Assembly: GCA_021464245.1 (NCBI GenBank)
Contig: JADCRB010000077.1
Span: 1,261,063-1,325,062 of the forward strand
DNA: 64,000 nucleotides
Source of the DNA: Carallia brachiata
Lineage: Eukaryota; Streptophyta; Magnoliopsida; Malpighiales; Rhizophoraceae
Direction: 5' to 3'
Positions 25,125-35,963 of this stretch are shown one piece after another. The notes under the pieces are model-generated. The model had not been told where the DNA came from and ran no database searches. It saw only the letters and a program-made list of their open reading frames with translations. Position 1 is the first letter of the stretch; each line of letters begins with the position of its first letter. A program made the position numbers and the translations under genes.

Positions 25125-27048
25125 AAATATTAATCACCACACTGCAGGGTTATACGTTTCATTTATATATAATAATATTTATAATTTTTATAATAATAAC
25201 TATATTTTGTGTAACTAAAATTTACAGTTTATTTTTTTATTGCACAAAGTAATATATGTAGTTATAAAAAATTTATACATTGTTGCAAAACGATAAAATA
25301 TATAGTTAAAATGTATGACAACCCGCCGCGTAATGAAATCCAAAATCCTACTGGAACAATACAGAATTACATACATGATGTTAAATTAATTAGTGTAGTC
25401 AACGAGAGGGTGGTTTGGTTTTTTTATATGTGAGGGCGAAGAATTTCACAAGAAAGGGAAAAAAATATTAAATAAAAGGAGAAAAAAGCAATACTTTCGC
25501 AAGTTTTTATTTTTCTTTTTATGTTTTCTCTTTTATTTTCATTGCCAATTTTGCTTTTTTGACTTTGACTAAAGAAGAAGAATTTCCCACTATCCGAGGA
25601 GATCTTTCCAAAATGCAGAGCTTCCAAGCGACATCACCGGAGCGTCCCAAAGAAGCCTGTGTCAAATCCATTTGGTCTCCAAATATATGTCCATAATTTT
25701 GCTTTTTATTTATATCCATAAAATATATGTCAAAAAAAATTTTATATCCATAAAATAAAAAAAAAGAAATAGTGGATCACAGTTTTTGAGTCTTGTAATT
25801 CTGTATTTAAGAAGTTATAAAGTGACTGAATATTTGTAATATTTGTTACATTAGATAATAAACTGTAAGTTTTGTTCCATCACTTTACCTTCACATAATC
25901 ATGGGATAATTTTGCCCCACCGTTTGGATCCACATGTCACATGTTTTTGCCTACTTTTACACCATGTTTAAGCACAATAATTCCATTGTTCTCTTAGCAA
26001 TTGAGAATGCTTTTGGAGCATGTAGCCATAACAATTATTTTAATCACAAAAGATATTTGAAAGAACATGTAACCAGAACAAGTTTCAATTTTGAGCCACA
26101 TGCCATCTTGGTCAATTGGTCTAAACTCTAAACTCAATCTATCATGTTGAGAAATCATTAAATCGAAAGTCTTTAATTCTATATTAAGACTCTAATGTCA
26201 TATCAAAAGATTAATTCACTTAAAAATTCAAACTATACAATAAGACTTTTATCTCTCAAAAAGTCGATAGATTGATAAATTTAAGTAATCCACAACAAAT
26301 TCTATAATGTTTTTATTTTTATTTCTTTCTCTTTTTGATAGGTGTACAATGTCATTTTGTGTCATGTTCAATGGATCATTTTTCTTTTTCAAAGGATAAC
26401 CGAAAAGAAAAAAGAAAAGAAAAATCTCTGAGGATGAAGTTGCTTTTTTAACACAAATAGTGGCATCAGAAAGAGGTAAGTACTACAAACTTTCCAACTT
26501 GAGAGGTGAATGGTAGATTTTAACTAAATCATTGAGATAAACACCCTTATATTGAAAAAGAAAATAATTTTAAAAATTTTAAATTTAAGGATACTTTCTT
26601 CGTCTGTTTTTTTTTTTCTTAGATTCAGAATACTTTTTTTTGGCATTAGAGTTTGATTATAAACATTTTGGAGCTTAAGGTTTTATTTGCGCCAAACAAT
26701 TTAAGCATTGCTAAAAAAAACACAAATAATTCAATTAAATAAAAGCCAAAAGAATAAACATGTTAAAAAACAACTATTCAACATTATTTTATTTACACTA
26801 AAACGGAATGTTTTTGTCTTATATGTTATTTTTTTTTTATGGTTTAATACCTTCCAAAGGAAGGATCTTAGGAAATGTAATAGGTTGTTACTTGTTCGAG
26901 ACAGATCTTCAAGCCTTATCCCTGTCGGTAGGTTACTATAGGCAGCCACTTGTTGAGGGTAACATTGTCAGCTTACATATTCAACGGAACAACATAAAAA
27001 CATATACAAATAAAGTTGATTACGTAACACTAAGAAATATACAAAAAA

Positions 27049-27082
<34 letters not shown>

Positions 27083-27701
27083 TATATGTAATTTATTTAA
27101 TGTATATAATAGACACATAATTTATTTAAAAAATCATATATATTTTTTTAAATCAATTTTTTTTTATCAAAATATACTATATTAGGATAAAATATTGTAT
27201 TGTTTCTATTGTATCACCTTTAAATTTTTTCCTAAATAAATAAAACAAATTGAAAAAAAATAGATGGGCACAGTGGAGAGAGTAAGAGCAGTGATGGAGT
27301 CATGATTGTGGACTACTACTCAACTTTTTAGCGTGTAAAAAATTGGATAAAAACCCCTCTAAAAGTAGAAGTTTACCTTAATTCACTTGTCACTGTCTTA
27401 AAAAACTAATAATAAAAAACTACAACTTGTTTTTTAATTTTCCTTACCATCTGAGTCCAATGCATCTTCATTTTCCTGGAATTCTGCTCTGTTTCACTAC
27501 CCTTCAGCCTCTATGCTTGTGTGTCATCTTCAAAAATTTTGATCAAATTCCTTGCTTTTCTATGTTAACCTTTCATTCATTCATCAGGGTCTTGGTTTTC
27601 TCCTCTCTTTGTTGGTGATCAACATGTGGGATTTCAAGGCACATTGTGGGGGTGTTTGTCTGTCATCTTCTTGATTTCAGTTTTCTGAAGCATTGAAGAT
27701 T
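25125..27701. other. Intergenic and 5' region of the TMK gene
   Basis: AT-rich. Contains poly-A (27043-27066) running into a TA microsatellite (to about 27088). The last few hundred bases before 27702 should hold the TMK promoter and leader; no confident TATA box was chosen. Confidence 0.4.
27043..27088. repeat. Poly-A plus TA microsatellite
   Basis: About 24 consecutive A followed by about 11 TA repeats. Such a compound repeat is prone to length error in any assembly. Confidence 0.95.
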
Positions 27702-30700
27702 ATGGGGGATGCTGTTTTAATTCTTGGGATAGTATTGGTGTTGTGTTTTGTCAAATTGTCTTGGGGCATTACAGATGAAAATGACCTCAAGATCTTGATG
27801 GATTTCAGGAATGGATTGGAGAATCCAGAGCTTCTCAAATGGCCAGACAATGGGAATGATCCTTGTGGCCCTCCTTCATGGCCTCATGTGTTCTGCTCTG
27901 ATGGTAGAGTCACACAGATTCAGGTTCAGAACATGGGTCTTAAGGGGCCTCTCCCTCAAAACTTTAACCAACTTTCCAAGCTTTCTAATATAGGCCTCCA
28001 GAAGAACAATTTCAGTGGAAAGTTGCCAACTTTCAAAGGATTGTCTGAATTGCAATATGCATTTTTGGACTTCAATGAGTTTGATTCTATCCCTTCAGAT
28101 TTCTTTGATGAACTTACTAGTATACTTGTTTTGGCATTGGATGAAAATCCTTTTAATAAGAGCACTGGCTGGTCTTTTCCTACAGAATTGGAAAATTCTG
28201 TGCAATTGGTAAATCTCTCCATGTCAGGATGCAATTTGGTTGGTCCATTGCCGGATTACCTAGGAAGCTTGGCGTCTCTGTCTGCGTTAAGACTCTCCTA
28301 TAACAGATTGTCTGGTGAGATTCCTAAGAGCTTTGGCCAATCCTTGATGTCAATTTTGTGGTTGAATGATCAGGAAGGAGGTGGCTTGAGTGGCTCAATT
28401 GACGTGATTGCAAACATGACAGCATTGACACAGCTATGGCTTCATGGGAATTCATTCACTGGGACAATCCCAGAGAACATTGGAGATCTGGTGCTGCTGA
28501 AAGACCTCAACCTTAATGGAAACCATCTTGTTGGTGTGGTTCCCCAAAGCTTGGCAGACATGCATCTGGATAGTTTGGACTTGAACAACAATCTGCTGAT
28601 GGGTCCAATACCAAAGTTTAAGGCTGGTAAAGTTTCCTTTGATTCCAATCCTTTTTGCCAGTCTAAACCTGGAATTGAATGTGCCCCAGAAGTTAATGCG
28701 CTCCTGGATTTTCTTGGTGGTCTGAATTATCCATTGAATCTGGTTTCTCAATGGTCTGGTAATGATCCATGTCAAGGGCCATGGTTAGGATTGAACTGCG
28801 ATACTAAATCAATGGTTTCTGTAATAAGTTTGCCTAGACGTAATCTTAGTGGCACTCTTAGTCCTTCAATTGCAAAATTAGATTCACTGGTCCAAGTTAT
28901 TCTTGGAGGAAATGATATATATGGTACAATTCCTAGTAACTTCACGAATTTGAGCTCCTTGAGATTGTTGGATGTTAATGAAAACAACCTAAGTCCTCCA
29001 TTACCCAAATTCCAGGACAGTGTGAAGCTTGTTCTAAATGGAAACCCTCTTTTGGTTCCTCCTGTTAATCATAGTCAAGGACCATCCCCTCCAACTAGCA
29101 GCCCACCCCCTGTAAGTCCAAATAACCCTCCATCAGGCAGTTCGCATCTAGCTCCATCGACTGCTCCACCTTCACCCACTACTCCATCTTCAGCCACTAC
29201 TCCTCCATCTACGAGAATGCAACCACCCTCTGGCATTTCTAGTCCAGTCCAAGGGGTGCCTCCGCCCCATAAGGAAAAAACAACCAACCTGTTGATTGCT
29301 TATGGAATTACAGCTGGTTCAGTATTGGTTGTTGTGGTCATGGCTTTGTCCATATTTTGCATCTGTAAGAGGATGAAAAGATCTTCAGAGGTGCCTCATT
29401 CCATCGTTGTTCACCCTAGAGATCCTTCTGATCAAGAGAATGCTGTTAAAATTGCCATCTCAAGTAACACGACTGGGAGCCTATCCAGTCAAACTGCAAC
29501 TAGTTCTGCAAGCAATGCCAGCAGTTTAATGGAAAATTCGCATAAGATTGAATCCGGAAACCTTGTCATATCTGTTCAAGTTCTTCGCAAGGTGACCAAC
29601 AATTTTGCTGCAGAAAATCAGCTTGGTTGTGGGGGATTTGGAACTGTCTACAAGGGAGAATTGGAGGATGGGACAAGAATAGCAGTTAAAAGAATGGAGG
29701 CTGGGGTGATAAGCAGCAAAGCTTTGGATGAATTCCAGGCTGAAATCGGTGTTTTGTCCAAGGTTCGGCACCGAAATCTGGTTTCTCTTTTGGGATACTC
29801 TATTGAAGGCAATGAAAGGCTTCTTGTCTATGAGTATATGTCCCAGGGTGCCCTAAGTAAACATCTTTTTCACTGGAAGAACCTGAACTTAGAGCCACTG
29901 TCTTTGAAAAGAAGGTTGAGTATTGCACTGGATGTTGCTAGAGGGATGGAGTATCTCCATAGTCTGGCTAGGCAGAGCTTTATTCACCGTGATCTCAAAT
30001 CTTCCAACATCCTTCTGGGTGATGACTTCCATGCAAAAGTTTCAGATTTTGGGTTGGTGAAACTTGCTCCTGACCGGGAGAAGTCTGTGGTGACTAGACT
30101 TGCTGGAACATTTGGATACCTTGCACCTGAATATGCTGGTAAGAATTATTTTTCTGAAAATCATGCAGATCTCGTTCTTTGACATCAAGTAAAATAAGGA
30201 GATTCAAAATGAGTAAAACAGCCACTAACACTAAGCTATGGAGTGTGTATTTGGGTATACATAAGGATTCTCTATGAATATTATCTTTTTCATTGTATTT
30301 CAGTATAGGCTAGAGTATCGTTTGAGAAATGTTCAACTTAATTTTTCCTTGATCATCATTGATGTTTATCTTTTCCATTTACTTTGATATTTTTTTTCTA
30401 TGATTAAGCTGAAACTATCTAAATTTCATGTGTTTTTACTATCCTACATAATTGACCTTTTCTGGTTTTCAGTGATGGGAAAGATCACAACTAAGGTTGA
30501 TGTGTTCAGCTATGGAGTGGTGTTGATGGAGCTTTTGACTGGGTTAATGGCCCTTGATGAGGGACGCTCTGAGGAAAGACGATACTTAGCAGAGTGGTTT
30601 TGGCGAATGAAGTTGAGCAAAGAGACGCTTATGGCTGCCATTGACCCAAGTCTAAATGTTGATGAAGAGACTTTTGAGAGCATCTCAATCATAGCTGATT

Positions 30701-30980
30701 TGGCCGGCCATTGCACTGCTAGAGAGCCAAACCATCGGCCTGATATGGGTCATGTGGTGAATGTGCTGGCCCCCTCGTAGAGAAGTGGAAACCAATTAGT
30801 GATGAATCGGAAGAATTTTGTGGCATTGACTACAGTCTACCTCTTCCACAAATGTTGAAAAACTGGCAGGCTGCAGAAAGCACCGATGTGAGTTATAGTA
30901 GTGTTAATGACAGCAAGGGTAGCATTCCAGCGAGGCCAACTGGGTTTGCTGAGTCCTTTACTTCTGCTGATGGTAGATAA
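27702..30980 (+). CDS. TMK-family leucine-rich-repeat receptor-like kinase, two exons, C-terminal tail frameshifted
   Basis: Exon 1 is 27702-30138 and exon 2 starts at 30473 (GT-AG, phase 1). ATG 27702 opens a signal peptide (about 1-22). Then come N-terminal LRRs, the TMK spacer with SGNDPC and CQGPWLGLNC (about 320-370), a second LRR group, a Pro/Ser/Thr-rich stretch (about 455-525), one membrane helix (about 530-552) and a kinase with GCGGFGTVYKG, AVKRM, HRDLKSSNILL, DFGLVKLAPD and GTFGYLAPEYA. This layout is specific to TMKs, plasma-membrane kinases of auxin signalling at the cell surface. The kinase is complete through GHVVNVLAP, but the frame stops at TAG 30778-30780 (914 aa). In the next frame the conserved tail continues (LVEKWKP, LPLPQMLKNWQ, final SADGR) to TAA 30978-30980. 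One missing C in the five-C run just before 30774 explains this; either a real truncation or a consensus error. Confidence 0.92.
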
Positions 30981-31365
30981 ACAAGGTTAGTCCCGAGTAT
31001 CAAATGATCGCAACTTGCTCCTTGCAGTTCGCACAATTGCTCTGCCTGTTACCTTAGCTCATTGAATTCAAGGTTACAATGTCGTCGTCGAAGTACTTGA
31101 TGAAGAACAATTTTGGATTAGTTGGTTGAGCCTTGAGAAAAAAGTGTCTCCTGGTGGTGTACATACACGCTTCAAAATGTTACTCCATTTTTCTGTTCAG
31201 CATTACTTGATGTGCCTTTTCGTTGTTATTGTTGCGTGTTCAAAAAAATTTCTTTCCATATTTAACCAAGTGAATTTCATGTTTGCGTTATGTCTTCTTG
31301 ATTGTTTTACGTCAAAGAGTTGTTTGATCTGTTCAGACAATACTATAATTATCCCCAGAAATTTT
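30981..31365 (+). other. Presumed 3' UTR of the TMK gene
   Basis: Sequence following the conserved C-terminal end of the kinase; no other gene. It runs directly into duplication unit 1, so the duplication seems to begin just beyond the transcript. Confidence 0.45.
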
Positions 31366-32108
31366 GATGTTTGTTATTGTGGAAGGTTGAGAAAGGTGGT
31401 GTCTTGCAAAATTTATGCTTGATAGGCAAAGAAATAGTGTTCTTCTATATATTGCCTCACTTTTCTGGCTTGTATCTGCATCCTTCTTAGTTCTTACATT
31501 AATGCGGCATAAAAAATTGAGATTTTTTGCCTTTTCAACAATAATATAGCAAAAAAAAAAGAGGAAATTTAGTGCACAATGCTTCCACGCTGGAGGGTTT
31601 GCACCCACACTATAGGGTCTAAGAAATGATCTAATGTATGCAATGTTATCATCATTTTTTTTTATCACAATTAAGTATTCTTTTCATCGCATTGATCCTC
31701 AATCTTCAATAACAAGATGGTTTGACTTGCCTTTCTAATTTGAAAGGATAGAGTCAACAGATGAAGTCTACTAGAAGATTGTAAATTAAATCAATCAATT
31801 CAGAATTTATTATTCCAACTCATGTTTTCTCAAGACCTTATTGCTCACGAATAATGGTATTCATCGCGACTAAATATCATAATTAGATATCTCGAACATA
31901 CTTACCAAAAAAGAGATAGAAATTAAAAGAGAATGAAAGAAAATTATTAAATACAATCTTTTTTAATTTAATATAATTTTCTTTCTTTTTTGGTATATTT
32001 GATACAATTAATAATATTAATTCAAGATGAATAATATTATTTATTATTTAAAAGAAATATCTTGAAAATAAAAAAAAAATGGTTGGGTAATTCTTGAGCA
32101 GGCTCTAA

Positions 32109-32541
32109 TACTATATTTAGTGTACGAGGAAAAATTAGGAGGAAAAAGAAAGTATAATTATTACCATTTATTTTTCTTTCTTACTTTTCTTTCTCTTCAC
32201 TTTCTATACTACTCTAAACAACTTTATTTTTTCTATAACTTTTTTCTCACAAATTACTATTTGTCTTTTCTTTTACCATATTTTTTTTTTCACTTTTTCT
32301 ACTTCTTCAAACAATTTTATTTTCTCTCCATTTTTTCTCTCACAAATTACTATTCACTTTTTTTTTCATCTACGTTCTTTCTCTCAACTTTCTATCACTC
32401 CAAATAACTTTATTTTCTCTTCATTTTCCTTCCTTTTCTCCTCATTTCTCTTCTTTCTTCCCCCCCTCCCCCCCCCCCCCCTCTCTTTCTCCCCCCCCCC
32501 CCCCCCCCCCCCTCTTCTTTCTTCACACTCTAAACACACTC
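32109..32541. mobile_element. Tourist-like MITE, copy B, inserted in unit 1
   Basis: Flanked by TAA (32106-32108 and 32542-32544). Ends TACTATATTTAG and, complemented, GAGTGTGTTTAG. Unit 2 of the duplication shows the uninterrupted site near 37670-37690 (GAGCAGACTC directly followed by CAAGTTCAAGGGTC), which supports a real insertion after the duplication. The interior is pyrimidine-rich on the plus strand and contains long C tracts. Confidence 0.75.
32461..32512. repeat. Poly-C tracts in a pyrimidine-only stretch
   Basis: Two long C runs (about 13 and 22 C) separated by CTCTCTTTCT, within a nearly pure pyrimidine strand from about 32400 to 32523. Unusual in this AT-rich context; could form i-motif or triplex structure and is very prone to sequencing length error. 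Confidence 0.9.
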
Positions 32542-33902
32542 TAAGTTCAAGGGTCTCAAATTTGGCCCTGAGCCGACTAAAACTCATTCGACCCCAGATG
32601 ATAGCATCCAAACGCTGGTAAAGGAGTGGCCATTATTAGGCAGTTCGACTATTCATTTGTTGCTTGCCCAAGTCTACGCTATGAGCGTTGGGTAATGACA
32701 CATCCAAATCACCGCCCGTACGACATTGGAACGCATTTTAATGCGGTGTCGGCCTATGTCCCGTGTCAATGAACTTTTTTGCTTTTTTACTTATCTGCTT
32801 TTGGTCGTAGAATTCGTTCGTTGCCATACAAAAAAATTAGGGGTTAGAGTCTCCGTTGAGACGTTCCGTAACATTAATCGTACTGGCAAAAGGGAGCATG
32901 TAGTGCGCTGGAAGTGGTGTTCGGATACCACTAAAAATGGATACCAACCACTAAAAAGTGCAACCGTTTATTTTTTGTCGTGACTTTGTTGAAAATTTTG
33001 AGATAAGAAATTATAAAATTAAACTTAAAATTAGATTAATATTATTTTAAAATTTAAATTATAAAATCTCACATAATATACACTAAAATAAATTTTTTTC
33101 TTCAAAAAAAATTACTTCCTTCAAAAATTCAACCTCGTTCCAATAAAAATACTAATAGTTACATTTTTTAGCGGTGTCAAATACTTTTTTTTTGGGAGCA
33201 GAACCTTTACCCTTCGTGAAAATATAGGGTACCATCCTACTTTATCTATTTGTTAATTAAAAAGCATTTTTTTGGTCAAAAAAAACAAAGTAATTGGGTA
33301 TTGGGTCCGTCAATTAAATGAAAATGATTTACGTTTTATGGTCTTTTTTTTATCCCTAATCTTTTCAACTTATGAGCTTTTAACCATTTCACACAATTTT
33401 GTGTTGCAGACAAGATCGGAATGGTCATTAATCCATGTCCGAGACATGCCACGACATCACTTTCTTTATGATTACGATATTTTCCACTTTCATCCACACA
33501 TCCACAAAATTCTTTCAATACAAATTAATGTGTTAATTCAATAGTTGAAGTTTTTTTTTTATACCCTCGAACTTTTAACACAATTAATTGATACATTTTA
33601 TTGAGACTTTTTGAAGTTTATACTGCCAGTTGTTTATTTCCCAATTTTCCAATAACAATAATTCACTTTTATTTCTCATTTATTAACAATTTTATAATTG
33701 TACCTACTCATACCATTTTCTATAAAAATTTTGTATAAAATTCAGGTGTGGGAATCTTAAGGTAAATGTCTGAATTTTTGACCTCTAGCGCGTAATAATA
33801 ATTCTTTTGGGTCTTGCAAATGTTTAACTCAAGTATTTCAACCTTTCAAATGTGCAGCCGGTGAGAAGCAGACTTGATTTGGACATGAGTTGATATGTGT
33901 TC

Positions 33903-33912
33903 TCCCACATCG
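33903..33912 (+). promoter_or_regulatory. Upstream sequence element (USE) of the U2 snRNA gene
   Basis: TCCCACATCG, a perfect match to the plant snRNA USE core, 33 bp before the TATA box. This USE-TATA spacing is the one used by RNA polymerase II snRNA genes in plants (the Pol III type is about 10 bp shorter). Confidence 0.9.
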
Positions 33913-33945
33913 AATTTGAAGACAAACACAAAAGCACAAAGATGC

Positions 33946-33953
33946 TATAAAAG
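33946..33953 (+). promoter_or_regulatory. TATA box of the U2 snRNA gene
   Basis: TATAAAAG located 32 nt before the U2 5' end, the canonical plant snRNA distance. Confidence 0.88.
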
Positions 33954-33977
33954 ATGTGCCAGACAGTGAAACTACTC

Positions 33978-34174
33978 ATACCTTTCTCGGCCTTTTGGCT
34001 AAGATCAAGTGTAGTATCTGTTCTTATCAGTTTAATATCTGATACGTGGACTACTGGTCACATGATATTAAATTAATTTTTTAAGGGGGAAGGACCACAA
34101 CAATAGCTTGCTATTGGGGTTCCTCAAGCGTCGCCCATGCGTTGCACTACAGCAAGGGCTTGGCGCACCCCTCC
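33978..34174 (+). ncRNA. U2: U2 spliceosomal snRNA
   Basis: The 5' end ATACCTTTCTCGGCC and the following ~65 nt match plant U2 as I know it, including the branch-site-pairing GTGTAGTATCTG, the stem-loop II region and the Sm site (AATTAATTTTTTAAGG). The 3' half keeps stem-loop III with a paired AATAGC-TTG-CTATT helix and the final stem-loop (CGTCGCCCATGCG ... GGCGCACCCCTCC). Length is about 197 nt, against 196 expected. U2 base-pairs with the intron branch point in the spliceosome. All three external signals (USE, TATA, 3' box) are intact, so this copy should be transcribable. Its neighbour 1.1 kb downstream on the same strand is a U4 gene. Confidence 0.95.
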
Positions 34175-34188
34175 AATGCTAGTTAAAG
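34175..34188 (+). terminator. 3' processing box of the U2 gene
   Basis: CAATGCTAGTTAAA fits the plant snRNA 3' box CA(N)3-10AGTNNAA exactly and lies immediately after the U2 3' end. It directs 3'-end formation by Integrator-like processing. Confidence 0.85.
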
Positions 34189-34271
34189 AATCTTAATCCT
34201 TTGCAATCAATTCTCTATCTATGCACTTTGTAATCAATAATTTATGTGGATTTGTTGGAACTTCAAAGCTA

Positions 34272-35095
34272 AATGGATTTGCTGGTAATAAACAGGTAGC
34301 TGGCAATAGGTTTTGTTATCGTGCGCTGAGAGCTTTTCCTTACTGCTTCGTCTCTTGGATGATCGTCTAGTGGGTCTAGGAGTTTGTGCTCTATTTGTGA
34401 GCTTTTTACCCCTCTGTGGGTTGGGTGGGCAGTGTCCGTTCGGTTGCTGATCGGTGTTCGGTGAGTTTGTTGGTGGTATCGAGTTGGGTTTGGTTGATTG
34501 GTGTTTTGCCGGTGTCGCTTTTGAGTAGGTGCTTCGCTTTTTTGGTGCTCTCCCCTACGTTCCAAGCGGGGGAAGGGTGCTTTTTTTGTTGTATAGGCAT
34601 TGGCTCGGGCCTTGTGCAGATCAGGGTCATTTGGCAGCTCAGGCTTCTCGTTGGCGCACAGAGGTTTTACTATAGGTGGATGTCATCACCCGTTTTTGAT
34701 GTTGCTGCTTGTTGCTATGTGTTTCAGTGGATTCTGTGGTGGCATAGGGCGGCGCTTGTTTCTCTGGATGCGTTTGAAGGCCATTGACCGCTGTTCATGC
34801 GGTGGAGCTCACATCGGCTTATGCTAGTGCTGACATCTCTCTAGCGATGAGAGGTGGTTGTCGAGTAGTTGGGCCGGGTCTGCCCATGGGCCTACGGGCT
34901 AGGTCATGGTGTCCGGATTGGGGACTTGGACCTTGGTGGGCTTTGTGGTGACTTTACACTGTATTTTTCTTTTTTGGGCCTGTAGAGTTGGTTTTAGCTT
35001 GTCAAGCTTTATGTTTGATGTTCTTTTGGGCCCAGGTTATGTAATAATGTGTCTATTTTAATAAAACTCTTTTTTCTGTTGTTTAAAAAAAAAAA
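34272..35095 (+). mobile_element. 5'-truncated LINE insertion between U2 and U4
   Basis: Ends in a poly-A tail (about 35084-35095) and is bounded by a target duplication GATTTGTTGGAACTTC (34250-34265 and 35096-35111, extending imperfectly as AAAGCTAAATGG / GAAGCTATAAATGG). The 0.8-kb insert is GT/GC-rich with AATAAAA near the end, like plant L1-type 3' UTRs. It is absent at the corresponding place in unit 2 (39750-39780), which keeps a single ATCGGAACTTGGATGG. The long plus-strand frames inside (34416-34787, 34600-34827) show no domain. Confidence 0.8.
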
Positions 35096-35182
35096 AGATT
35101 TGTTGGAACTTCGAAGCTATAAATGGACTGCTGGGTTAACTTCATGGGTGTGCCATAATCGTTTTTTAAAGTCATGTATAAC

Positions 35183-35192
35183 TCTCACATTG
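35183..35192 (+). promoter_or_regulatory. Degenerate USE of the U4 snRNA gene
   Basis: TCTCACATTG, two substitutions from the TCCCACATCG core, 33 bp before the TATA box. Position is canonical; sequence is weakened relative to the U2 gene and to the decayed U4 copy at 39847. Confidence 0.7.
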
Positions 35193-35225
35193 AAATAAAA
35201 AAGACTACAGGTAAGCAAAGAATCA

Positions 35226-35231
35226 TATAAG
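35226..35231 (+). promoter_or_regulatory. TATA box of the U4 snRNA gene
   Basis: TATAAG, 33 nt before the U4 5' end, the canonical plant spacing. Confidence 0.75.
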
Positions 35232-35258
35232 ATAGGACGAGTTGTGCCAAGTTAAATT

Positions 35259-35393
35259 ATCTTTGCACTTGGGACAATGACGCAGCTGGTGAGGTTCTAA
35301 CCGAGGCGCGTCGCTGGTTGAAAACTATTCCAAATGGGTTTGACCTCGGCTGTCGAGAATTTCTGGAAGGACTCCCTTTAGGTGAAAGTCCTA
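35259..35393 (+). ncRNA. U4: U4 spliceosomal snRNA (short variant)
   Basis: Begins ATCTTTGCACTTGGGACAAT and contains the U4 5' stem-loop with the 15.5K-binding asymmetric loop (TGAGGTTCTAACCGAGGCGCGTC), then GCTGGTTGAAAACTATTCC, the Sm site AATTTCTGG and a terminal stem AGGACT...AGTCCT. U4 pairs with U6 in the tri-snRNP. The length (about 135 nt) is below the ~154 nt I expect for plant U4: a few bases are missing after the 5' stem-loop (GCGTCGCTGG where TATT normally intervenes) and the central region is short. A 3' box with one mismatch follows (CAATCCTAATTCAAA, 35394-35408). A weak USE and shortened body leave open whether this copy is active. Confidence 0.85.
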
Positions 35394-35495
35394 CAATCCT
35401 AATTCAAAACATTTGTGTTAGTAACTCTGTCAAAAATACAAAATTGCATGAAAAATAAAATTAGGAATGATGAGTAAAACTCAAGGATGCGCTTA

Positions 35496-35963
35496 CACTA
35501 TATTTGGATAAAATTCTTAAGAGAGATGAAAGTGAGGGAGAGGAAAGTGGAGAGAAGGATTATTAGAGGAGACAAATATTTTTTATCCTCTCTTATGTTT
35601 AGAAAGAGGTAATGAGAGGGAAAAAATTATAAATTCTTTGTTTGGAAATGGTGGAAAATGGGGAAGAGGAATATAAAATATGTTGGAATAATAATTTTAT
35701 CCTTCATAATAAATTTATTAAAATATTTTGTTTAGGTAAAATTGTAATTTTCAAATTATGTGAAGGGTAATTGAGTCATTTAATAAATTTAGTAGAAGAA
35801 CTAACAACTTTATTTTTGGGAGGATTGGTTTTGGTGGGGTAGAGGATTAGGGAAATTACAAACTTTCGTCTCCTCCTTTAAAATATTTCCAAACACAACA
35901 ATTTATTTTAATCTTCTCACTTTCCTCTCCTTCCCCCCACTTTCTCCCCTTCCAAACACAGTA
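35496..35963. mobile_element. Tourist-like MITE, copy C
   Basis: 468-bp element flanked by TTA (35493-35495 and 35964-35966). Ends CACTATATTTGG and, complemented, TACTGTGTTTGG. Interior is the reverse complement of copy A at 4773-5253 over most of its length. Confidence 0.78.

Noticed and set aside
34416..34827. Two overlapping plus-strand frames inside the LINE
   Set aside because: No domain; they arise from the GC-richer LINE 3' region.
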